A stretch of DNA of 35,608 nt from CAVRJC01 sp964505725 (GTDB lineage: Bacteria > Actinomycetota > Acidimicrobiia > IMCC26256 > DASPTH01). Location of the stretch: positions 1 to 35,608 of the forward strand of contig CAZDJK010000037.1 of the NCBI GenBank assembly GCA_964505725.1, read 5' to 3'. The translations under genes were made by a program, and so were the position numbers. Below are positions 7,078 to 13,825 of this stretch, in pieces (the stretch's first letter is position 1; every line of letters starts with the position of its first letter). Below the pieces are notes generated by a model that saw only the letters and a list, made by a program, of their open reading frames with translations, made no database searches and was not told the DNA's origin.

Positions 7078-8010
7078 TCAGAACACCGCGATCGGATTGA
7101 CCGCGCAGCCCGTGGCCGCCGGGAGCCGCAACGGGGCGACGGTCAGGAAGAACTCGTAGCGCCCGCGCGCCGCGCAGGCCTCGCCGAGCGCCACGAGGTC
7201 GAGGTTGTCGAGGAGGTGCAGTCCCATCCCGACGATCCCGCACTGGTGGATCGGCATCGGCCAGCCCACCGCGGCCTCGACGCTCGACCCGGTCACGTCG
7301 GACACGCCGTCGCTCCCGAGCATCGCCACGTCGCGCTCGCGCAGCCAGGGCAGGCACCCGGCGTCGAGACCGGCCATCCCCGCGGCGACCGGCGCCGGGC
7401 CCTCGGCACGGTTCCGTCGGGCGCGACCGGTCGCGACCAGCAGGATGTCGCCCGCTCCCACACGCACGCCGTGCGCGGCCACGGCCGCGTCGAGGTCGTC
7501 GGGACCGATCGGCTCGCCGCGCTCGAGCCAGTCGACACCGCGGACCGCCGAGAGGTCGAGCAGCACGCCGCGCCCGCACACGCCGTCGGCCATCGCGTCG
7601 ATGCCGTGCGTGCGGGCGCCGTTGCTGAGCACCTCACGCGCCGACACGCCGTTGTACATGAGCCCGTCGACCGCGATGTGGCAGAGCGCGTCGACATGCG
7701 AGATCGCCATGCCGTGACAGGCGATCCCGAGCCAGTCGCTGGTCGACTCGAGACCGGGGGTCATGAGCGACGCGCCGAGATCGCCCGCGGCGAGCATGTG
7801 GTGCTGCGCGGGATGGAAATTGTGCCCGCCGGGCCGGGTGTCGAGATCGAGCGCGCAGCTCACGTGGTGCCCGTCGCGCACGAGCGCCGCCGCCCGGGCG
7901 ACGCACTCGTCGGTGATCAGGTTCAGCGCGCCGCGGGTGTCGTCGCCCCCCCATCGGCCCCAGTTCTTGACCTGCTCGTAGGTCTGCTCGATCCATGCCG
8001 CGTCGGCCAT
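7078..8010 (-). CDS. Cyclase-family (kynurenine formamidase-like) metal hydrolase
   Basis: 310 residues. The metal-binding pattern of this fold is visible in CHGMAISHVDALCHI: H99, H105-x-D107 and H111. GSDGVSD and the terminal PIHQCGIVGMGLHLLDNLDL also fit. Members hydrolyse amides, esters or lactones with a metal centre in the cytoplasm; the family includes kynurenine formamidase but is mostly uncharacterised. The physical context (alone, between a DUF929 gene and the MoxR operon) gives no substrate. The start has a TAGGCT box 6 nt upstream, so the mRNA is probably leaderless. Confidence 0.85.
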   Translation of the reverse strand: MADAAWIEQTYEQVKNWGRWGGDDTRGALNLITDECVARAAALVRDGHHVSCALDLDTRPGGHNFHPAQHHMLAAGDLGASLMTPGLESTSDWLGIACHGMAISHVDALCHIAVDGLMYNGVSAREVLSNGARTHGIDAMADGVCGRGVLLDLSAVRGVDWLERGEPIGPDDLDAAVAAHGVRVGAGDILLVATGRARRNRAEGPAPVAAGMAGLDAGCLPWLRERDVAMLGSDGVSDVTGSSVEAAVGWPMPIHQCGIVGMGLHLLDNLDLVALGEACAARGRYEFFLTVAPLRLPAATGCAVNPIAVF

Positions 8011-8016
8011 CCGCGG

Positions 8017-8022
8017 AGCCTA
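8017..8022 (-). promoter_or_regulatory. -10 box (TAGGCT), probable leaderless start
   Basis: On the minus strand TAGGCT is 6 nt upstream of the ATG at 8010 and there is no Shine-Dalgarno. The 8011-8110 gap also carries the divergent DUF929 promoter. Confidence 0.4.
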
Positions 8023-8089
8023 GGTCGGTGGCTGAAAGCCCGCTGAGGGTCGGCTGCCGCCGCGACCGTGCCCCTGGCGCCCCGCGGTC

Positions 8090-8095
8090 TAGCTT
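8090..8095 (+). promoter_or_regulatory. -10 box (TAGCTT) of the DUF929 gene
   Basis: TAGCTT precedes a short leader containing GAGAGGA, a Shine-Dalgarno 4 nt before the ATG at 8111. The leader would be only about 10 nt. Confidence 0.35.
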
Positions 8096-8110
8096 CAGCG
8101 GAGAGGATCC

Positions 8111-9034
8111 ATGGCCAAGCAGACGACCCGCCACCGGCCCGCGCCCAAGCCGTCCCGACCGCAGTCGGGCGGTTCGTCGCGCAGCCGCAACCGGTACCAG
8201 CGGCGGCGGGTGAGCGGCGGCACCTTCTGGGTCGTGGTCGCGGTGGTCGTGCTCCTCGGGGTCGCGGCGGTGCTGGCGACCGCGCTCGGGGGCGGCTCCA
8301 GCTCGAAGACCGGAAGCACGCGCGCCCTCGCGCCGGCGTCGCTCGTGAGCAAGGTCACCGGCGTCACCGACGCGGTGAGCAACCAGGTGGGCGGCGGCCC
8401 CGCGACGCTGCCGAAGGCCATCGACGCCCCCGCCCTCACCAAGGACGGCAAGCCGCTCGTGCTCTACATGGGCGCCGAGTACTGCCCGTTCTGCGCCACC
8501 GAGCGGTGGGCGATGGTGCTCGCGCTCTCGCGCTTCGGCACCTTCACCGACCTCGGTCAGACCAGCTCCTCCACTGCCGACGTCTACCCGGGCACACCGA
8601 CGTTCTCGTTCCACGGTGCCAAGTACTCGAGTCCCTACATCGCGTTCGACGGCGTGGAGCTGGACACCAACCAGCTCAACAGCCAGGGCACCGCGTACAC
8701 GACGCTCGACAAGCCCACCGCCGCGCAGCAGGCGCTGATGACCAAGTACGACGCACCGCCGTACGTGAGCTCCTCGACGCCCGGCACCATCCCGTTCATC
8801 GACATCGGCGGCAAGTACCTGGTGTCGGGTGCGACCTACAGCGCCGCGCTGCTCCAGGGCAAGACCGCCGACCAGATGGCGGCGTTGCTGACCGACCCCA
8901 CCAACCCCACCACCCAGGGGATCGTCGGCGCGGCCAATTCGATCACCGCCGCGATCTGCAAGGTCACCGGCAACCAGCCGACCTCGGTCTGCTCACAGCC
9001 GGCGATCACCGCCCTCGCCGCACAGCTCGGCTAG
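8111..9034 (+). CDS. DUF929 membrane-anchored thioredoxin-like protein
   Basis: 307 residues. A very basic cytoplasmic tail (about 1-36) is followed by one transmembrane helix (38-60) and an extracytoplasmic domain. YMGAEYCPFCATERW carries a C125-P-F-C128 redox motif as in thioredoxin-fold proteins, and GTIPFIDIGGKYLVSGATY resembles the cis-Pro region. DUF929 proteins are known mainly from actinobacteria and archaea and are thought to be disulfide oxidoreductases outside the membrane; partner genes (VKOR or DsbD-like) are not next to it. Substrates are unknown. Confidence 0.85.
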   Translation: MAKQTTRHRPAPKPSRPQSGGSSRSRNRYQRRRVSGGTFWVVVAVVVLLGVAAVLATALGGGSSSKTGSTRALAPASLVSKVTGVTDAVSNQVGGGPATLPKAIDAPALTKDGKPLVLYMGAEYCPFCATERWAMVLALSRFGTFTDLGQTSSSTADVYPGTPTFSFHGAKYSSPYIAFDGVELDTNQLNSQGTAYTTLDKPTAAQQALMTKYDAPPYVSSSTPGTIPFIDIGGKYLVSGATYSAALLQGKTADQMAALLTDPTNPTTQGIVGAANSITAAICKVTGNQPTSVCSQPAITALAAQLG

Positions 9035-9146
9035 CTCGCAAGCGGCGACGGCGGCCCGCCGGTTCAGGGCTCGAGCGTCGCGAGCGTGATCGCGGTGTCC
9101 TCGGTACCGCGGTAGTACGCCGATGTTCCCGTCGTTCGCACTGGGA

Positions 9147-9174
9147 GGTGATTCCGGATCACCACGGCTACGGT
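9147..9174 (+). promoter_or_regulatory. Promoter and 17-bp operator-like palindrome of the crotonase gene
   Basis: GGTGAT (9147-9152) and ATCACC (9158-9163) form a 6-5-6 inverted repeat. It lies 5 bp upstream of TACGGT (9169-9174), a -10 box that would start transcription near 9181. The palindrome would cover the -10/-35 spacer, the usual position for a repressor. No good -35 is visible. The rest of the 9035-9216 gap shows only a TACCGCGGTA palindrome at 9105-9114. Confidence 0.45.
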
Positions 9175-9216
9175 TGCCGACTCGAAGGCGCAGGGAGTGG
9201 ACCCAAGGGGGATCCG

Positions 9217-10080
9217 GTGAGTGGTACGAGCTACGAGACGATCCGCTACGAGCTGCTCGACGACGGAGCGATCGCTCGCGTCGTCCTGAACCGGCCCGAG
9301 AAGCGCAACGCGCAGAACTCCCAGATGCTCTACGAGGTGCACGACGCGTTCATGGAGGCCGCGCTCGACGACACCGTGAAGGTCATCGTGCTCAAGGGCG
9401 AGGGCCCGATGTTCTCGTCGGGCCACGACATCCGGGGCGGGAGCCAGAACGGCTACTCCCACGACGCGATCTTCCCGTACAGCCCCACGCTCCCCGGCTC
9501 GGAGGGCTACATGAACCGGGAGCAGGAGATCTACTTCCGGTGGTGCCGGCGCATCCACGACATCCCGAAGCCGACCATCGCGCAGGTGCACGGGAAGGTC
9601 ATCGCCGGTGGGCTCATGCTCATGTGGGTGTGCGACCTGATCGTGGCCGCCGACAACTCCGAGTTCATCGACATCACCGCCGCGCCACCGTTCATCGTGC
9701 AGGGTGTGGAATGGTTCTCCCACCCGTGGGAGCTCGGCGTGCGCAAGGCGAAGGAGATGCTCTACACCGGCGAGCCCGTCACCGCGCAGGAGGCCTACAA
9801 CCTCGGCATGATCAACCATCTGGTGCCGCTCGACGAGCTCGAGGAGACGACCCTCACCCTCGCCCGCAAGATCGCGGCGCGCTCGAGCTTCGGCCACAAC
9901 CTGGCGAAGATGGCCGTGAACCAGGCGCTCGACGCCCAGGGGTTCTGGACCGCGCAGCAGGCGGCGTTCAACCTGCAGCACCTCGGCCACACGCACGCGC
10001 GGGTGCTCGGGTTGATGGAGCAGCTCAAGGCAGCGCAGCAGCAGGCGACGGAGGAGCGCGCCGAGACCGCGTCGAACTGA
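9217..10080 (+). CDS. Crotonase-family protein (enoyl-CoA hydratase-like), catalytic Glu residues absent
   Basis: 287 residues from GTG 9217, chosen for AAGGGGG 6 nt upstream and because homology starts at IRYELLDDGAIARVVLNRPEKRNA. Oxyanion-hole regions are FSSGHDI (67-72) and GKVIAGGLML (126-135). The two catalytic glutamates of rat enoyl-CoA hydratase (E144, E164) appear replaced: the first position is M134, and the second falls in FIDITAAPPF. A long insert (about 75-110) is unusual. It is likely a crotonase-fold enzyme acting on acyl-CoA, but not a standard hydratase. It stands alone with its own promoter. Confidence 0.85.
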   Translation: MSGTSYETIRYELLDDGAIARVVLNRPEKRNAQNSQMLYEVHDAFMEAALDDTVKVIVLKGEGPMFSSGHDIRGGSQNGYSHDAIFPYSPTLPGSEGYMNREQEIYFRWCRRIHDIPKPTIAQVHGKVIAGGLMLMWVCDLIVAADNSEFIDITAAPPFIVQGVEWFSHPWELGVRKAKEMLYTGEPVTAQEAYNLGMINHLVPLDELEETTLTLARKIAARSSFGHNLAKMAVNQALDAQGFWTAQQAAFNLQHLGHTHARVLGLMEQLKAAQQQATEERAETASN

Positions 10081-10092
10081 GGCGCGGGGCCG

Positions 10093-10108
10093 GCGCGCGT
10101 CAGCGCGC
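10093..10108. terminator. Weak GC hairpin between convergent genes
   Basis: GCGCGC/GCGCGC around GTCA, overlapping the stop of the minus-strand hydrolase gene. It may serve as a shared terminator, but GC-rich self-pairing is common at this base composition. Confidence 0.2.
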
Positions 10109-11023
10109 GGTGAAGACGAAGTCCTCGATCAGGCCTGCGAGCTCGACCGGGCGGTCGCTCTGGATGGAGTGCCCGGCACCCTCGACCTGCTCGACGCGCG
10201 CGTCGGGCCGCGCCTCGTGCAGGCGCGCCACATCGTCGTCGTGCACGTGCGACGACGCGGCACCGCCGCGGACGAGCATGACCGCGCAGCTCAGCGCGGC
10301 CACGTCGTCCCACAACGGCGTCACGTCGAATCGCTCGCCCTCGCGCCGGCGGGGCGGGTCGTACGCCCACGACCACCGACCGTCGGGCTCCCGGCGCGCG
10401 TTGTGGCGGACACCGATCGCCATCGACTCCGGCGTCCGGCCGGACGCGGCGGCCGCGACCTCGAGCATCTCGCGGAACGAGTCGAACGTCTGCTGACCCC
10501 CGATCAACGAGACCTGGCTGCGCTGCGGTGGCGTCATCTCCCGGGTTGCCGCGTTCGGCGTGATGTCGACGACGACGAGGTTGCGGACGAGGTCGGGCGC
10601 GCCGGCGGCGAGGCGGATCGCGGTGAGCCCACCCAGCGACATACCGACGACGGCCTCGGCCTCGGGTGCGCGCCGGCGCACGAGCTCGGCGACCGCCTCG
10701 GCGTTGGTCGCCGGGGAGTAGCGCCCGTCCTCGAGGCGGAACGACCGGCCGTGACCCGGCAGGTCGACCGCGATCGCCGGGCGGCCGAGCGACATCGACA
10801 CCGTGTCCCACGTGTGCGCGTTCTGGCCCCCACCGTGGAGGAACACGACCTCGGGCTCGCCCTCCCCCCACACGACGGCGCTCAGCTCCAGGCCGTCGCC
10901 GACCGGCACGCTCTCCCGCCGGACCACCGGGCGACCTTCCCACGGCACGCCCGAGTACTCGGCGTACACCTGGAGGTAGCCGAACTCGTCGTAGTCGTCG
11001 TGCTCGAGCGCCTGCAGGTCCAC
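10100..11023 (-). CDS. Alpha/beta hydrolase
   Basis: 307 residues from GTG 11023, chosen for GGGGGAGG 6 nt upstream; a longer open frame to 11218 overlaps the LigD-like gene and is not used. The fold is clear: HGGGQNAHTW (oxyanion loop), nucleophile elbow GMSLGG with S129, an acid in LVRGG region and a His in GAGHSIQ near the C-terminus. The first 40 residues are extra. It should be a cytoplasmic esterase or C-C/CoA hydrolase; the substrate cannot be inferred. It converges on the crotonase gene. Confidence 0.85.
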   Translation of the reverse strand: MDLQALEHDDYDEFGYLQVYAEYSGVPWEGRPVVRRESVPVGDGLELSAVVWGEGEPEVVFLHGGGQNAHTWDTVSMSLGRPAIAVDLPGHGRSFRLEDGRYSPATNAEAVAELVRRRAPEAEAVVGMSLGGLTAIRLAAGAPDLVRNLVVVDITPNAATREMTPPQRSQVSLIGGQQTFDSFREMLEVAAAASGRTPESMAIGVRHNARREPDGRWSWAYDPPRRREGERFDVTPLWDDVAALSCAVMLVRGGAASSHVHDDDVARLHEARPDARVEQVEGAGHSIQSDRPVELAGLIEDFVFTAR

Positions 11024-11103
11024 TGATACCTCCCCCGACGGCCGGGGACATCTGAGCACACCGCCGCCGGCCCACCCAAGATCGCCCGCCGCGCCGACCG
11101 GGC

Positions 11104-11109
11104 TACCGT
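11104..11109 (+). promoter_or_regulatory. -10 box (TACCGT), probable leaderless start
   Basis: TACCGT lies 8 nt upstream of ATG 11118, with no Shine-Dalgarno in between. The 11024-11117 stretch also has the Shine-Dalgarno of the divergent hydrolase. Confidence 0.4.
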
Positions 11110-11117
11110 GACCGGCG

Positions 11118-12143
11118 ATGCCGAAGGCGAAGGACGAGCGCGTCCTCGAGATCGACGGCCACGAAGTCGCGGTGTCGCACCCCGACAAGGTCTTCTTCTC
11201 CGAGCACGGCGAGACCAAGCTCGTGCTCGTCGAGCACTACCTCCGGGTGGCGGAGCCGCTGATGCGCACCATGGGCGGACGCCCGACGATGCTGCAGCGG
11301 TTCCCCGAGGGTGCCGAAGGGCCGTCGTTCTTCCAGAAGCGCGTCCCGGCGTCGGCGCCCGATTGGCTGGAGACCACGATCGTGAGCACGCCGAACGGCA
11401 CCACGTCGCGCGCGCTCGTCGCCGCCGACCTCGCGCACGTGGTGTGGGCGGTGAACATCGGGTGCCTGGGGTTCCACCCGTGGCCCTACCTCGCGGCCGA
11501 CCCCGACCACACCGACGAGCTCCGCATCGACCTCGATCCGCAGCCCGGGACCGACTTCACGCAGGTGCGCGCCGCGGCCGTCGAGCTGCACGCCCTGCTC
11601 GACGAGGTGGGCGTCGTCGGCTACCCGAAGACCACCGGCAACCGCGGGCTGCACGTGTACGTGCGGCTCGAGCCCCGCTGGGACTCGTACGAAGTGCGTT
11701 CCGCCGCGGTCGCCGTCGCACGCGAGCTGGAACGCCGTCGTCCCGACATCCTCACCGCGGCGTGGTGGAAGGAGGAGCGCGGCGAGCGCGTGTTCGTCGA
11801 CTTCAACCAGAACGCGCCGCACAAGACGGTGTTCGGCGCGTGGTCGGTGCGGTCGCGGAAGGGCGCGCAGGTGTCGACCCCGTTGCGCTGGGACGAGATC
11901 GACGACGTGCACCCCGACGACCTCAACCTGGCGACGTTGCCGAACCGATTCGCCGCCGTCGGCGATCCCTGGGCCGCGATGAACGACGCGCCCCAGTCGT
12001 TGGAGCCGCTGCTCGAGATGAACGCGCGCGACCGCGCCGACGGGCTCATGGATGCGCCGTGGCCGCCCGTGTACCCGAAGCAGCCCGACGAGCCACCGCG
12101 CGTCGCCCCCAGCCGGGCGCGCAAGGAACCGCCGCCCGACTGA
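11118..12143 (+). CDS. Stand-alone LigD-type polymerase (archaeo-eukaryotic primase family)
   Basis: 341 residues matching the polymerase domain of bacterial LigD, the non-homologous end-joining enzyme. The primase-fold metal ligands are present: RIDLDPQPG gives D138 and D140, and VFVDFNQN gives D228, close to D137/D139/D227 of the Mycobacterium tuberculosis LigD polymerase. NRGLHVYVRL (175-184) holds the nucleotide-binding His, and the N-terminal SHPDKVFF matches the family. No ligase or nuclease domain follows and no ku gene is in the window, so it acts as a separate polymerase that fills gaps at DNA ends. The C-terminal 40 residues are Pro/Arg-rich. Confidence 0.92.
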   Translation: MPKAKDERVLEIDGHEVAVSHPDKVFFSEHGETKLVLVEHYLRVAEPLMRTMGGRPTMLQRFPEGAEGPSFFQKRVPASAPDWLETTIVSTPNGTTSRALVAADLAHVVWAVNIGCLGFHPWPYLAADPDHTDELRIDLDPQPGTDFTQVRAAAVELHALLDEVGVVGYPKTTGNRGLHVYVRLEPRWDSYEVRSAAVAVARELERRRPDILTAAWWKEERGERVFVDFNQNAPHKTVFGAWSVRSRKGAQVSTPLRWDEIDDVHPDDLNLATLPNRFAAVGDPWAAMNDAPQSLEPLLEMNARDRADGLMDAPWPPVYPKQPDEPPRVAPSRARKEPPPD

Positions 12144-12148
12144 CGGTG

Positions 12149-12946
12149 TCAGGCGGCGCGCGGGCCGGATGCGGCGACCACGCCGAGGACGGCGCACGCC
12201 GCGCAGGCACCCCAGAGGACGCCGCCCCACGCCTGCGCCACACCCTCGCCGACCGCGGCGCCGCCGACGTAGCTGGCGAGCACGACCAGCAGCACGACGC
12301 GCAGCAGCCGGAGCGGAGGGGTGGCGTCGCCGCGCCCGGTCGCTGCGGGATCCGTCGGGGCGGGATCCGCCGGGGTGGGGTCCGTCGGGGTGGGGTCCGT
12401 CGGGGCGGGATCCGTCGGGGCGGGATCCGCCACCGACTCGGCGATGCGGGCGATGGCGCCGGTCTGGTACGTCGTCACGACCGAGATCCCGCCCGCGCGG
12501 CGGATGGCGTCGGTCTGCACCCCCATGGCGACGGACGCGATCGCGAGCATCGCGGCTTCGCGCGCGCCGCCGAACGCGACGTCGCTGATATTTCCGGCGA
12601 CCGCGGCGAGCACGCCGAGCAGCACGGTCTCGACCGCGATGAGCAGCGCGGCCCGTTGGCGCGCCGGCACGCGGCCGGCGAGCACGCCCGCGAGCAGGAC
12701 GCCGACGACGAAGGACGTGATCGCCAGCGCCGGCCGCCATGCCTCGCCGCCCCGGCCGTCGCCGATCGCGATGCCGAGCAGGACCGCGTTACCGCTCTGG
12801 TTGGCCGGGAACACGCCGAAGAGGCGGGTGAACCCGACCGCGTCGACGTACCCCGCGACCGCGGCGAGCCCGGCCGAGATCGCGAGGTCGCGACGCTCGA
12901 GCGCCGGCAGCACCCAGCGCACCCGCGGTCGGGCCATGCGGTCCAC
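12149..12946 (-). CDS. DUF1275 (YoaK-like) membrane protein with a PT-repeat loop
   Basis: 265 residues. Hydrophobic helices and the DUF1275 signature LAAVAGYVDAVGFTRLFGVFPANQSGNAVLLG and TYQTGAIARIAE are clear; the family has about six membrane helices and is of unknown function. Between the fourth and fifth helices is a loop of repeated Asp-Pro-Ala/Thr-Pro-Thr encoded by a 15-bp tandem repeat, which homologues would not be expected to share. It starts at GTG 12946 with CAGGCT 6 nt upstream. It converges with the LigD-like gene with a gap of only five bases. Confidence 0.9.
   Translation of the reverse strand: MDRMARPRVRWVLPALERRDLAISAGLAAVAGYVDAVGFTRLFGVFPANQSGNAVLLGIAIGDGRGGEAWRPALAITSFVVGVLLAGVLAGRVPARQRAALLIAVETVLLGVLAAVAGNISDVAFGGAREAAMLAIASVAMGVQTDAIRRAGGISVVTTYQTGAIARIAESVADPAPTDPAPTDPTPTDPTPADPAPTDPAATGRGDATPPLRLLRVVLLVVLASYVGGAAVGEGVAQAWGGVLWGACAACAVLGVVAASGPRAA
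12348..12431 (+). repeat. 15-bp tandem repeat inside the DUF1275 gene
   Basis: About 5.6 units of GGATCCGTCGGGGCG, with sequence changes such as GGGTCCGTCGGGGTG. The units are in frame on the minus strand and give Asp-Pro-Ala/Thr-Pro-Thr/Ala repeats in a cytoplasmic or periplasmic loop. Copy number would change the loop by five residues per unit without a frameshift. Confidence 0.9.
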
Positions 12947-12952
12947 GGGATC

Positions 12953-12958
12953 AGCCTG
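12953..12958 (-). promoter_or_regulatory. -10-like box (CAGGCT) before the DUF1275 gene
   Basis: Six bases upstream of GTG 12946 on the minus strand; it differs from TAnnnT by one base. It faces the TATCGT box of the divergent hydrolase at 12992-12997, so the two promoters are back to back. Confidence 0.3.
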
Positions 12959-12991
12959 GCACCCGGCGGGGAGGCGGGGAGATGACCCCGC

Positions 12992-12997
12992 TATCGT
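12992..12997 (+). promoter_or_regulatory. -10 box (TATCGT), probable leaderless start
   Basis: TATCGT is 7 nt upstream of GTG 13005. There is no Shine-Dalgarno. It favours GTG 13005 over the in-frame GTG at 12996. Confidence 0.45.
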
Positions 12998-13004
12998 GCG
13001 CGGC

Positions 13005-13781
13005 GTGAGGTCGAGCCCGGTTCCCGCGCTCTCCTTCGTGACCAGCGACGACGTCGAGCTCTACGCGCGCGCCTGGCCCGCGGGCAGCCGACCGAGGGCG
13101 GCGATCGTCATCGCCCACGGCTTCACCGCCACCGCCGACGACGCCGCGCTGGTCGACGTGGCCGAGGCGCTCCACGCCCGGGAGCTCGACGTCACCGCGT
13201 ACGACGCGCGCGGTCACGGCCGCTCCGGCGGCGTGTGCACGTTGGGCGATCTCGAGCAGCACGACGTGGCGGCCGCGGTCGCGGCGGCGCGGCGACGTTC
13301 CGACCGGATCGTGCTCGTGGGCGCGTCGATGGGAGCGATCGCGGTGCTGCGGTACGCGGCGTCCGACCCGACGCTCGCGGGCGTCGTCACCCTGAGCTGC
13401 CCGGCGCGCTGGACGCTGCCCCGCAACGCCCGCGCGGTCACCGCGGCGCTGCTGACCCGGACCCGCGCCGGGCGCGCGGTCACTGCGCGCTACCTCGGCG
13501 TGACGGTCGCACCGCGGTGGGCCAGCTCCGAGCCGCCCGTCGCGCTGGCCGAGCAGGTGCACGCCCCGCTCGCGGTCGTCCACGGCGCCGCCGACCGCTT
13601 CATCCCGCCAGCCGCCGCGCACGAGCTGCACGCGGCCGCGGCCGGACCCCGCCGGGTCGTGATCGTCCCCGAGCTCGGCCACGCATTCGGCCCCGCCGCG
13701 ACCGGCCCCATCCTCGACGCGGTCGAGTGGGCGCTCACCCAACCCCCCACCCCCGAGGTTGCGTCGTCCAGGCCGATATAG
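13005..13781 (+). CDS. Alpha/beta hydrolase (lysophospholipase/monoacylglycerol lipase-like)
   Basis: 258 residues from GTG 13005. IAHGFTAT (37-43) is the oxyanion loop, YDARGHGRSGG (67-76) is typical of serine lipases, and the nucleophile is S108 in VGASMGA. VVHGAADRFIP supplies the acid and PELGHAFG the catalytic His. It has no signal peptide, so it is probably cytoplasmic. Which acyl ester it cleaves is unknown. Its last nine codons lie inside a palindromic repeat, so the tail PEVASSRPI is encoded by the repeat itself. Confidence 0.88.
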   Translation: MRSSPVPALSFVTSDDVELYARAWPAGSRPRAAIVIAHGFTATADDAALVDVAEALHARELDVTAYDARGHGRSGGVCTLGDLEQHDVAAAVAAARRRSDRIVLVGASMGAIAVLRYAASDPTLAGVVTLSCPARWTLPRNARAVTAALLTRTRAGRAVTARYLGVTVAPRWASSEPPVALAEQVHAPLAVVHGAADRFIPPAAAHELHAAAAGPRRVVIVPELGHAFGPAATGPILDAVEWALTQPPTPEVASSRPI

Positions 13782-13808
13782 CCGGCCCGAGCGACGCAAC
13801 CTGGGGTG
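13748..13808. repeat. Palindromic intergenic repeat, copy 3
   Basis: Arms AGGTTGCGTCG (13756-13766) and CGACGCAACCT (13792-13802) pair over 11 bp. CACCCC/GGGGTG extends the stem past a 2-base bulge, so the foot spans about 17 pairs. Inner arms GGCCG/CGGCC enclose ATATAGC. It overlaps the end of the hydrolase gene and lies 18 bp from the stop of the convergent molybdoenzyme gene. Confidence 0.88.
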
Positions 13809-13825
13809 AGAGGCGCGGCTAGGTG

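Noticed and set aside
10100..11218. Longer start for the alpha/beta hydrolase at 11218
   Set aside because: The extra residues overlap the LigD-like gene and show no homology; GTG 11023 has a strong Shine-Dalgarno.
12348..12431. CRISPR array
   Set aside because: The 15-bp units are contiguous with no spacers, and they stay in frame in a membrane protein gene.
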